This document shows, one piece after another, positions 54,429-64,000 of a DNA stretch of 64,000 nucleotides. The position numbers and the translations under genes were made by a program. This stretch comes from Ditylenchus dipsaci (Eukaryota > Nematoda > Chromadorea > Rhabditida > Anguinidae): assembly GCA_004194705.1 (NCBI GenBank), contig SADC01000161.1, positions 62,001 through 126,000 on the forward strand, written 5' to 3'. Position 1 is the first letter of the stretch. Each line of letters opens with the position of its first letter. Under the pieces are notes generated by a model that was not told the DNA's origin, made no database searches, and worked only from the letters and a program-made list of their open reading frames with translations.

Positions 54429-55260
54429 TTAGGGTACTTATTTCGTTTGTCCACAACCATAGTGACCGCGCCGTCTATGCCGTCCGGCTGGGCCCATCCC
54501 GTCCCCGTCCCGTCCGGACGGTTCAGCGATTGGCCCAATGAATCTGGACGGTCTACTTTTCAGAACGTGAACTACGATGTTGTAATGCAACGTCTATGGC
54601 CGTCCGCTTTTTTCGATCGAGCGGCCACCACCGTCTTGAAAATTGTCATTTTTCAGAAAACACTTTTTTAGGACGGTGGTGGCTGGTCGATTGAAAAAAG
54701 TGGACGGCCATGAACGGTCGCTGTTTTTTTTACATTAAAACATGGTAGTTCGTTTTCTGAAAAGTAGACCGTCCAGATTCGTTGAGCCAATCGCTAGACC
54801 GTCCGGACGGGAACGGACGGCCCGGAGGACGGCGCGGTCACTATGTCCACAACCCCCCCCCCATTTTGGTCAAAAAAAATTTAAATTTTTTTTAAGCCTG
54901 AATAAAGATGTTTAATAATATTTTTTTATTTTTATGGCTTTTTGTGTTTCAGTGTTATCCGTTTTATCTTACTAAAAGGTGTTAAAGTTTGTTCTAATAT
55001 AAGCCAGCAGACCCTAAGCTTGAGCACTGACAACACGGGAGACTATGTTCATTTGTGAATTTCACCCATTTAAGTTGAATTTTCAATACAGGAAAGTATC
55101 ATCAACAAAGTGATGGCCGTTAAAAGTTTTGCAATTGTTGAAATTAAATTAAAAATGACTTATTTAGACAAAAAAATAAAATTTTTTTTTTACCAAAATG
55201 AGGGGGGGGGCTGGAGGACAAACGGAATAAGTACCTATCTTAGGTACTTATTCGGTTGGG
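54429..55260. mobile_element. Inverted-repeat element split by a 386-bp foldback
   Basis: ATCTTAGGGTACTTATTTCG (54427) pairs with the inverse of CGGAATAAGTACCTATCTTA (55223). C-runs and G-runs (54852-54862, 55201-55210) and CCATTTTGGTCAAA/ACCAAAATGA are the inner parts. The foldback 54459-54844 is inserted near its left end. Confidence 0.6.
54459..54844. mobile_element. Foldback MITE with perfect 10-bp TSD, GC-rich ends
   Basis: The ends are ATAGTGACCGCGCCGTC and GACGGCGCGGTCACTAT, flanked by GTCCACAACC on both sides (54449-54458, 54845-54854). CCGTCCGGACGG iterations. A 9-11 bp duplication is usual for Mutator-like transposons. The open frame 54447-54671 is incidental. Confidence 0.88.
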
Positions 55261-55803
55261 GGACGGGTTTTTTACTGATTTAAAAATAGTGTTTGAATAT
55301 ATTCCATGTAATTTTTAATTGCTAGAAACGATGAAAAGTTGTTTTGTTATATTTTTCTACGTTAAAAGCTTTTTGTTTTGAGAGCACCAAGGTAAACTAC
55401 CTTATATTAGGGTATTTTACCATGTTTTGGTCACTGGAGCTGGACAAGAAGAGCTTTTTTTGAGCATTTTTTGATCATGACTCTTGCTCAGATTCATGTC
55501 TAAGGAATTTTTCAACCAAAAGAGATAAAAAGGGTATGTACCCACTAGGAATCAAACCTGAGAGTTTAAACATTCGCTACAGTTAAAACTCTATTTTAAC
55601 ACTCTGACTCCCGAGCGTGACTTTTACTGATCCTGATGCAGAATTTCACGCTGAACACGATGGCGTTTTTGCTTTGAAAATTTTCCGACAAAACTATCCT
55701 ATGGGATAGTTCAATACCTATGGGCTTCCCTTTGAAGTGCCTCATAGGTATGGGGCACAGAGGCGGCATCCTTTGAAGGGCAAAAACTTGGACCTTGTAC
55801 TAC
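55261..55803. other. No gene; a tRNA-like relic
   Basis: ACCCACTAGGAATCAAACCT (55540-55559) resembles an inverted B-box repeat. Otherwise unassigned. Confidence 0.4.
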
Positions 55804-58800
55804 TGCTGTATATATTTCAGAATGTCTATAATATGAACTTTATTCAATGATCCAGTGTGCTACTTGAACATATTTTAAATCGATCGTTCATTTAATTTTT
55901 CCTCAAACTGATTTATTTGTAGACTTTTGCAAAGAACATTGAACAACAAGCAATTAATGAACATATGGCGCCAGACATTTTTTACGTAATAAATTTGTTT
56001 GTTTAACTGATAAATGGTAACAATTCTTTTAATTGGGAAATTATTTTCTTACAATGTCCTTTATCACGCTTTTATTTACAAAAAAATTATTTCCATGAAA
56101 AGCAATTGTTGGTTTTTGGAAAGCTTTGCAAATAAACATATATGCATAAAATGAATAAAAAGCAATTCAACATATGTTTAAGTGATACAGTAGAAAAAAC
56201 GTTTCTTTTAAATAAAATTAATTGCTTGCTTCGGCATTTGGGGCCGACTTATAATCTTGAAAATGAAAGAAGAATCAATTTTTAGAAGAAATAAAATCAG
56301 CAAAACAACTTAACCCAAATTTAACTCTACAATTTCATGGAAACCGGAATTTACGTACCCATTGTTGAATTTTTCCACTTGGTTTGACCATATCTTTTTC
56401 ACCTTATTGTGTCCGTCAGAGATTCTTTTATTTAAAAAGGAGTCTCTGAGCCATCAGGAATATATTACAGCATTGCATAAACCATATTCACAATGATAGG
56501 CAAGCCCTTTTCGGGGTGAAAATGGCAAGTTCCTCATTGTTTCCTTGCCAGTCCACTAAAAATTTTGACGAAAATAAAACTTGTTTCAGCCATTTTTAGA
56601 GCTATTCAAACACTATCAGCTGCTTTATACAAATTATTTCATTTTAATTTAAGATGAAGATTTTCGAAAGATGCGCACACAAATTCGATTTTGGCAATTT
56701 TTGAAAACACGGACCGCTCTAATTTCTCTAATGGAAAATGTTAAGGCCCGTGCCGGGCCGAAAATAATTTTGCACGGGCGTGCCGCCAAAAGTACGGCCC
56801 GTGCACATGCCTGATCTGGTTGTAAATGATCATGTCAAAAAAAATTTCGAAAAAACGTCAGTTCTAAATTAATACCGAAATCGGCCGGAGTTCGTTATAT
56901 AGCATAGCCCAAAAAGTGGTTTTGACCACTTTTTGAACGTATTAGGCCGTAATTAGTACGAAAAACATGTTTTTAGGTGTGGACGACACTTTTTGGAAAA
57001 ATATTTTTTGACCATAAAATGACCATAAATGATCATTAATATAAGCCTAAGCCTAAGCAGATATCATAAAGACGAATCAGATTGAGCGCCATGGATAACT
57101 AAAACTAATATGTGAGCCAAAATATAAAACAGCAACAGACAAAACATAACATAAAAACTGAAAAAAAACCAAAATTTGAAAAATGTCATTTTTCGGTCAA
57201 AAAATATTTTTCCAAAAAATGTCGTCCACACCTAAAACATGTTTTCGTACTAATTACGGCCACTTTTAAAACCACTTTTCCGGCTATGCTATATAACGAA
57301 CTTTAGCCCTGAAATCACACCGCCCAAAAATGCTCTTTTCTTCCTTGGAAAAACTTTGGCCCAATACTATTTGAGGGCCCATATTTTGCCTTGGTCTCCC
57401 CTGTTGTTTTGTTCTGATTTTTTGCTGATATATGGAACAAATGATCAATTGCTCTCGTCCTAAATTACGGAGTCAGCTTTCGACAAAATTGCAGGGCGAA
57501 AAAATGGAATTATCTGGAGAAATTTTTCGATCAAATGCGGAAAATATATTCTTAATTATTATTTGTTGTGTTGGTTTATTATAGGCATTCTGACAATAAA
57601 AATTGTTTGGAATGAAGGATGACAAATAAATTTAAAAAAACAGGAGGGACCAAAGATAAAAAATAACATAAAAATATAAGGATAGAATGCAGCAATGGAG
57701 GACAAAAATATATGAGAAAAACCAGAGGAGGGACAAGGCAAAAATCAGAAAAAAAACAACAGGGGGACCAAGGCAAATATGGGCCCTCAAATAGTATAGG
57801 GCCAAAACTTTTTTTACTGTTCACTTTTCTAGGTGATTGTGCTGTGGAGAATTTCTATCTGGTTCTCCATGAAATTCTGACTCTAGAAAGCGACTAAACG
57901 TGTTGACAAATAAATAAAATTGATAGAGGTTGAGGCAATATAAAACTAAGTACGCATCATTTCGGATGGCTTCTTTTCATTTTGATGGTCATTTGCATGA
58001 AACTCCGAAAGTAGGGCATTTGATGACAGTAAAGTAGTGTTGGAAATGATTCCAGTCGATTCCTGGATAGTTTTTGACATTAGTGATCATTGAACTTACT
58101 AAAATAGGTTATGCACCCACTGGGAATCGAACCTGAGAGTTCAAAATATTCGCTATTGGATGTGCACCCTATCTAAAGAATTAAATCACATTTACAGTAC
58201 TCACCGCTTACTTGCCGAAGAGATTGAGAGTATATGCGAAAAGATTGCATTGGCGAAGTGATGTCATTCGTGAAAGATGCCATTGGCGAAGAGATCGCAT
58301 TAGCGAAAGTTTTATTGGCGAAACGATTATGCCCTGCAGTTAGGGAGTTTACGTAAATATTTTTTCTTGCTCGATTTAGATCGACCTCTAGGGCAGTTTA
58401 TCAGTTAAACAAACAAATTTATTATATGAAAATGTTGCCTCTGGGAAGGAAACCTTTTTCGATGGCTGGGCTCTGACCAGGCCTTGTAACAGGAGGGGAA
58501 ATGCTTTTCGGCAAAATTTATGGAAAAATTTCTTCCCAGATGCAGGGGTATTATGACAGTACCACCAGGAAATTTGTTGGACAAAAGAAAAAAATTGTTT
58601 TATGAAACACTACTATCCATATCACTTAAGCTGTATATATTTCAGAATGTCTATAATATGAACTTTATTCAATGATCCAGTGTGCTACTTGAACATATTT
58701 TAAATCGATCGTTCATTTAATTTTTCCTCAAAACTGATTTATTTGTAGACTTTTGCAAAGAACATTGAACAACAAGCAATTAATGAACATATGGCGCCAG

Positions 58801-59537
58801 ACATTTTTTACGTAATAAATTTGTTTGTTTAACTGATAAATGGTAACAATTCTTTTAATTGGGAAATTATTTTCTTACAATGTCCTTTATCACGCTTTTA
58901 TTTACAAAAAAATTATTTCCATGAAAAGCAATTGTTGGTTTTTGGAAAGCTTTGCAAATAAACATATATGCATAAAATGAATAAAAAGCAATTCAACATA
59001 TGTTTAAGTGATACAGTAGAAAAAACGTTTCTTTTTAAATAAAATTAATTGCTTGCTTCGGCATTTGGGGCCGACTTATAATCTTGAAAATGAAAGAAGA
59101 ATCAATTTTAGAAGAAATAAAATCAGCAAAACAACTTAACCCAAATTTAACTCTACAATTTCATGGAAACCGGAATTTACGTACCCATTGTTGAATTTTT
59201 CCACTTGGTTTGACCATATCTTTTCACCTTATTGTGTCCGTCAGAGATTCTTTTATTTAAAAAGGAGTCTCTGAGCCATCAGGAATATATTACAGCATTG
59301 CATAAACCCATATTCACAATGATAGGCAAGCCCTTTTCGGGGTGAAAATGGCAAGTTCCTCATTGTTTCCTTGCCAGTCCACTAAAAATTTTGACGAAAA
59401 TAAAACTTGTTTCAGCCATTTTTAGAGCTATTCAAACACTATCAGCTGCTTTATACAAATTATTTCATTTTAATTTTAAGATGAAGATTTTCGAAAGATG
59501 CGCACACAAATTCGATTTTGGCAATTTTTGAAAACCC
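55804..59537. repeat. 2.8-kb unit, inverted copies (one and one third)
   Basis: Reverse complement of the unit described at 48381. 55804-56700 is the inverse of its first 0.9 kb, 56700-58630 the inverse of the remainder, and 58630-59537 the inverse of the first 0.9 kb again. On the minus strand this reads first part, remainder, first part, so it preserves the tandem junction seen between copies A and B. At 59537 it abuts GC-rich CCCGCCCGCAG sequence. Confidence 0.88.
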
Positions 59538-59940
59538 GCCCGCAGTTGGAATTTTTTTGAACCCGCCCCGCAAACCCGCACGCGGAGGGTAGAACCGGCG
59601 CGGGTATCCCCCCACAACATTTTTTCAGCAAACACTGGATAAATCAATTGTTTGAGTACCCAAGCATGAGTCATAATAGAGAAATTTAGATCTGATTGTG
59701 AAAAACAGGGACACGGACAATTCATCCCCGGGACAATTCATCCCCAGGACAATGATATATTTTATTTGTCCCGAACAGAATATTTTTAAGCAAAAAACTT
59801 TTCTTCACACACCCGTAGGATATAAGGGATATATATGAAGGATATATACGGAGAATATGAGAATCCAGTTCTCCGTTTGGAGGACTATCTTTTGTTTTCA
59901 ATCTAGGTGAAACGTGCCCTAATTAGCTGAATTATTGCAG
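59538..59940. other. GC-rich CCCGC iterations, GGACAATTCATCCCC iterations, then possible intron of the MFS gene
   Basis: AACCCGCCCCGCAAACCCGC and GGCGCGGGTATCCCCCC (59537-59615) look like the end of a GC-rich hAT MITE. 59700-59745 has three GGACAATTCATCCCCxGG units. No upstream MFS exon was identified. Confidence 0.4.
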
Positions 59941-60174
59941 GGCGGTTTGGTGTGGGACACCAACATACAAAGCTGGCTATTCTCCGCCAGTTTTCATGGC
60001 AGTTTGCTGTCCTGTTTACCTGCAGGCATACTGGCGGATAGATGGTCACCCAAACACCTACTTCAACTGACTTGCCTACTATCTATTTTCTGCTCATGTT
60101 TGAAGCCATATTTCTCCAACAATTTTGGATACGGCGCAGTATTCGGACTCAGATTTGTGATGGGATTGGGTGAG
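59941..60174 (+). CDS. Major facilitator superfamily transporter exon (SLC17-like)
   Basis: Exactly 78 codons between a TTATTGCAG acceptor and a GTTTGTTCAG donor, in phase 0 at both ends. The sequence reads WDTNIQSWLFSASFHGSLLS, then PAGILADRWSPKHLLQL, two membrane-type stretches, and FGLRFVMGLGE. W....Q.W.....Y.G....PAG.LAD..G.K..L and R...G.GEG are the TM2-loop-TM3 and TM4 signatures of the anion/cation symporter (SLC17) group, large in nematodes. No neighbouring exon was recognised. From about 60058 onward the exon lies in a palindrome arm, so the gene may be truncated here or the assembly may fold back. Confidence 0.7.
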
Positions 60175-62333
60175 GTTTGTTCAGATTTTTTACTTTGTAC
60201 TCTAACCTCGATCTAACGGCACACCCTATTCAAAGTTTAATTAAAGGTCTTTGAAAAAGAATTGGTAAAATCAAAATTCTTGAGATATTTAGCACCAGAC
60301 TGTCGAAAATTAATGTATAAAGTGTCCGGCACAAGGCGGGGACGAACTTGAAGTGCGGTCCAGGGGCTAGCGTTATGTTTTGCTGTGCCAACACTAGAAA
60401 AAAGGTTATTTTCCTTAAGGTCGCAATTCCGACCCAGCCTATGGACACGTTCGACTTTCAATTTTTATGCAAATTTTTCATTATTAGCCAATACGACATG
60501 AAATCGAAAAGTGAATACAGGTCATAAATATCAGATTTTTTATTTGAGTATAGATGTCTAAAGTTTAGATTTAACGTCAAATATTAGAGAAAAGGTTCTC
60601 GCATAAAAAATGCGAAAAGTCGCATTTTGAGACATTTCACGTAGAGAAAAAAAGCTAAGAATCTCGTCTTTCATAGAGGTGTGCACCGGATAGGAACCCT
60701 CTCGAATCGGGATCCCGATCGCGAAGAATTTGGTGTTAAATCTCTATCCCGAATCCGCCCTGATTGATTTTGAAATCCCGATCCGAAAATCGCCGAATCC
60801 GATGAGTATTTTCAAAAGTATTTTCTAAATTTTTTATCTGAAATATGCAACAAGTGCTGGAAGGGTTTCATAATGCCATCCTTCAATAAAATGATCAGTC
60901 AATGGATTCCTACAGAAGACATGTTCACTGCGCTGTCCATCCACACTACTGGAAATCAGATGGTTGCCCTTCACTAAATAAACCTTTTAAAATTATTATG
61001 ATCTTTTCAAAATCCCGTTTCCCGGCGGGATTCCCGGTATTTTTCAAAATCCCGGTCCCGTTTTGAAAATTTTTGAAAATCCCGTCCCGGTTTCCCGTTT
61101 TCACTCCAAATGCCAAGCCTAGTTAAGGTGGTCATGTTAACCATGATCACCATAATAATCATAACCAAAATACTAGCATAGGCATAATTGACAGGAGGCA
61201 TAATTGACCAAGGCATTTTTGAAGAAAAAGACAACAAGGGGACTGGCAAATATTTTGGGGACCAAGTCAAAACAACAGGGGGACCATGGCATTTTTTAAT
61301 AAAAAAAACAGGGCGGACTGGCAAATATTTTGGGGCCTATAATGTGCATAAGTACCCACCCACTGTACCGGCCTGAATATTGAAAAGATCATAATAATTT
61401 TAAAAGGTTTATTTAGTGAAGGGCAACCATCTGATTTCCAGTAGTGTGGATGGACAGCGCAGTGAACATGTCTTCTGTAGGAATCCATTGACTGATCATT
61501 TTATTGAAGGATGGCATTATGAAACCCTTCCAGCACTTGTTGCATATTTCAGATAAAAAATTTAGAAAATACTTTTGAAAATACTCATCGGGATTCGGCG
61601 ATTTTCGGGATCGGGATTTTCAAAATCAATCAGGGCGGATTCGGGATAGAGATTTAACACCAAATTCTTCGCGATCGGGATCCCGATTCGAGAGGGTTCC
61701 CTATCCGGTGCACACCTCTATGAAAGACGAGATTCTTAGCTTTTTTTCTCTACGTGAAATGTCTCAAAATGCGACTTTTCGCATTTTTTATGCGAGAACC
61801 TTTCTCTAATATTTGACGTTAAATCTAAACTTTAGACATCTATACTCAAATAAAAAATCTGATATTTATGACCTGTATTCACTTTTCGATTTCATGTCGT
61901 ATTGGCTAATAATGAAAAATTTGCATAAAAATTGAAAGTCGAACGTGTCCATAGGCTGGGTCGGAATTGCGACCTTAAGGAAAATAACCTTTTTTCTAGT
62001 GTTGGCACAGCAAACATAACGCTTAGCCCCTGGACCGCACTTCAAGTTCGTCCCCGCCTTGTGCCGGACACTTATACATTAATTTTCGACAGTCTGGTGC
62101 TAAATATCTCAAGAATTTTGATTTTACCAATTCTTTTTCAAAGACCTTTAATTAAACTTTGAATAGGGTGTGCCGTTAGATCGAGGTTAGAGTACAAAGT
62201 AAAAAATCTGAACAAACCTCACCCAATCCCATCACAAATCTGAGTCCGAATACTGCGCCGTATCCAAAATTGTTGGAGAAATATGGCATCAAACATGAGC
62301 AGAAAATAGATAGTAGGCAAGTCAGTTGAAGTA
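60058..62333. repeat. 2.3-kb palindrome (arms about 955 bp, spacer about 370 bp)
   Basis: 60058-61012 is repeated as the reverse complement at 61382-62333 with very few differences (for example one base in the MFS coding part). Each arm holds the second half of the MFS exon with its donor, a Tigger-like MITE fragment, and sequence with GATCCCGATTCGAG iterations. The spacer 61013-61380 contains CCCGTTTCCCGG iterations and a CAGGGGGACC-type MITE piece. Confidence 0.9.
62219..62333 (-). pseudogene. Inverted copy of the 3' half of the MFS exon
   Basis: Reads NFGYGAVFGLRF and VMGLGE on the minus strand with the same GTTTGTTC donor. The coding match stops at about 62333, where TTACCTT replaces the exon's 5' part. 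Duplicated by the palindrome. Confidence 0.75.
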
Positions 62334-62389
62334 AGGTCTATCTGACAAAATCTACCAGAGAAAACGAAGAAAGACAAAGAGGGGAGAAA

Positions 62390-62620
62390 AAATAAAAAAA
62401 AACGAAAAATTTTACTCTCAGTCTGCTTCTCACTCTCAGTCTTTTTCAGTTTCAAGTCTTATAAAAGTTGCCTTTCACTCTCACTCTCAGTCTGCCTTTC
62501 ACTCTCACATTGGGTACACACTGAGGGTGAAAGTGAAAGGGAGAGTCAAAGTCAGAGTGAGAGTGAAAAAATTTTCGTGTACCCAATGAAGAGTGAGAGT
62601 GAAGGTAAAATCCGCTCATT
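62390..62620. repeat. CACTCTCAGTCTG iterations in inverted arrangement
   Basis: TTTCACTCTCACTCTCAGTC on the left and GAGAGTGAGAGTGAA on the right bracket TTGGGTACACACTGAGGG/GTGTACCCAATGAA. A related cluster is at 33005-33060. Confidence 0.7.
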
Positions 62621-62714
62621 GGAAACAAGCCTTAAATGTGAGTCTAAGATATGTTTCAGTTTGTGCTAACATACGCTAACATACCTACCCTTGCCAAAAA
62701 CTAAAGCCTAAAAA

Positions 62715-63170
62715 GTCCCAAGAAAACAACAGGGGGACCAAGGCAAAAACCCCCATTGTGGGATAGAGCCGACATTTTTCACTCATTCTGTTTTGACAGT
62801 CTGGTCTCAAATATCGCAAGGATCCTGATTTTGCCGATCGTTTTTCAGAATCATGAAATATTCACATCTAAAAAAGCAAAAACTCGATTTAACATACACC
62901 CGAATACAAAACAGGCGTATGTTAAATCGAGGTTTTGCTTTTTAGATGTAAATATTGTATGATTATGAAAAACGATCTGCAAAATCGGAATCCTTGCGAT
63001 ATTTGGGATATTTTTATCCTTGCGATATTTTTTTCTGAATCCTTGCGATGTTCAGAATGTCAAAACAGAATAAGTGAAAAAATTTTGAAAAGTGAGTTAC
63101 AAAAAGTGTTGGACCCTAGGTGTTGGACCCTTTTTGGTCGTATGTTACATCGAGCTTCACCTGTATAATG
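62715..63170. mobile_element. CCTTGG-type MITE fragment and a Tigger-like MITE
   Basis: AACAACAGGGGGACCAAGGC lies at 62726-62745. 62790-63165 holds GACAGTCTGGTCTCAAATAT, GATTTTGCCGATCGTTTTTC and a small palindrome (CTCGATTTAACATACACC with its inverse, 62884-62932), ending in GTATGTTACATCGAG. Confidence 0.5.
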
Positions 63171-63510
63171 TGAAAACCACGATTTTCGCTCGGTACTCGC
63201 TCTGGATGGGTAAGGTCTGAACCACAAGGGACCAATCGAAAACATTTATTTTGTACCTTATATACCAAGTTCAATCGCCCGTGATTCTAAGAATGACTGT
63301 GAAAACAGAATTGCAACAAAAAAATATGAGCGATTGAAAACATGGGAATATAAAGAAAAAATAAATAAAGATGAGCATTTCGAATTTTGGGAATTACTTG
63401 GGCCATCCTGTATATAATATTTGATTTTCCGCCTGCATTCTTATAGATTTTAGTCTTCAAAATTTATTCCTTACATAAAAAGTGACAATTATGATCGCAT
63501 GCTCGCGCCT
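63171..63510. other. No feature recognised
   Basis: AT-rich sequence without recognisable genes or repeats. Confidence 0.4.
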
Positions 63511-63511
63511 A

Positions 63512-63605
63512 GGGTTGGGTAATTCTCCGGAGAAATACTTTCCGGGTAATTACCCGGTAATTACCCGGGTAATTACCGGTAATTACCCGAAAAGCGGAGA
63601 AATAC
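63512..63605. repeat. Solo hAT-type terminus with GGTAATTACCC iterations
   Basis: TAGGGTTGGGTAATTCTCCG matches the terminus of the element at 1989. It is followed by palindromic GGGTAATTACCCGGTAATTA iterations. Confidence 0.55.
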
Positions 63606-63895
63606 TATTTGCTGATACCTAAACCATCTGGATGGTACCCAAACCACCTGAATGGTACTAAAACCACCGGTATGGTACCCAAATCACCTGGACAGTGCCC
63701 AAACCATCTGGATGTCACCCGAAACACCTGGATAGTACCCAAACAATCTGGATATCACCCAAAACACCTGGATGTTACCTAACCACCTGGACGGTACCTA
63801 AATCACATGGATGGTACCCAAACCCATTGGAACGTACCCGAAGTTTCTGTGGTTAGATACCTAAACTACCTGGATGATACCTAAACCAAAAAATT
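63606..63895. repeat. Minisatellite, about 21-bp unit ACCACCTGGATGGTACCCAA
   Basis: Roughly 13 degenerate units in one orientation. The same unit is at 34070-34235. Confidence 0.85.
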
Positions 63896-64000
63896 TCTGG
63901 CTGAGTAGGGTAGGTGGATTGGTTAATAGTTTATGCTAATAAAAAGTGAATGGTTAGTGGCAATTGTGATATGTGTCGACCATAATTGCCATAAAATTTT

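Overview
The window looks like repeat-rich nuclear DNA from a nematode. It is AT-rich by eye. Introns in recognisable genes are tiny (about 37-90 bp) with GTAAGT-type donors and mostly TTTTCAG-type acceptors. A small secreted protein with the six-cysteine saposin/caenopore pattern is present, and the transposon families (Tigger/pogo, hAT, Merlin, Mutator-like, mariner-like, piggyBac-like MITEs) are typical animal ones. There is no bacterial gene organisation. I cannot name the species from the sequence.

Host genes are few. (1) A pepsin-like aspartic protease homologue lies on the minus strand. Exons 1-3 are at 11336-11893, exon 4 at 10458-10653 and exon 5 at 3174-3563. The last intron is about 6.9 kb and packed with nested transposons. 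Both catalytic motifs are degenerate, exon 5 has a frameshift, and a mariner-like element sits 18 bp upstream of the ATG. (2) One exon of a proteasome alpha-4 (PSMA4/PAS-3) gene lies at 18238-18403, apparently a stranded fragment. (3) The final exon of a low-complexity repeat protein (9-residue modules of the type MMTPEDSEQ) lies at 29622-30413. (4) An unrecognised two-exon gene lies at 36238-36919. (5) A two-exon caenopore-like secreted peptide gene lies at 46878-47231. (6) A single exon of a major-facilitator (SLC17-like) transporter lies at 59941-60174; half of it is repeated in inverted orientation at 62219-62333. A decayed coding stretch may lie at 41133-41510.

Nearly everything else is mobile DNA, often nested. 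Elements with transposase remnants are: hAT 21095-~24000 and 37337-39923, Tigger 8001-10434, Mutator-like 12140-14057 (inside a mariner-like inverted-repeat element 11911-14739), and Merlin 15368-17308. Non-autonomous elements with clear target-site duplications include hAT MITEs at 1989-2926, 19481-19868, 32040-32501, 42544-43659 and 53903-54070; an 8-bp-TSD foldback at 47640-47761; a 10-bp-TSD foldback at 54459-54844; TA-flanked MITEs at 14751-14902, 20752-20968, 30808-31065 and 44834-44935; and TTAA-flanked piggyBac-like MITEs at 1-91, 16438-16668 and 27791-28022.

Three large rearrangements stand out: a nearly spacer-less 1.95-kb palindrome (25824-27772), a 2.3-kb palindrome whose arm contains half an MFS exon (60058-62333), and a 2.8-kb unit present in tandem (48381-54000) and again in inverted orientation (55804-59537). 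A recurring theme is that many unrelated foldback elements carry a short motif repeated 3-8 times near each end, in inverted orientation at the two ends. Copies of duplicated units often differ by single-base indels in homopolymers, so some frameshifts may be sequencing or assembly errors.
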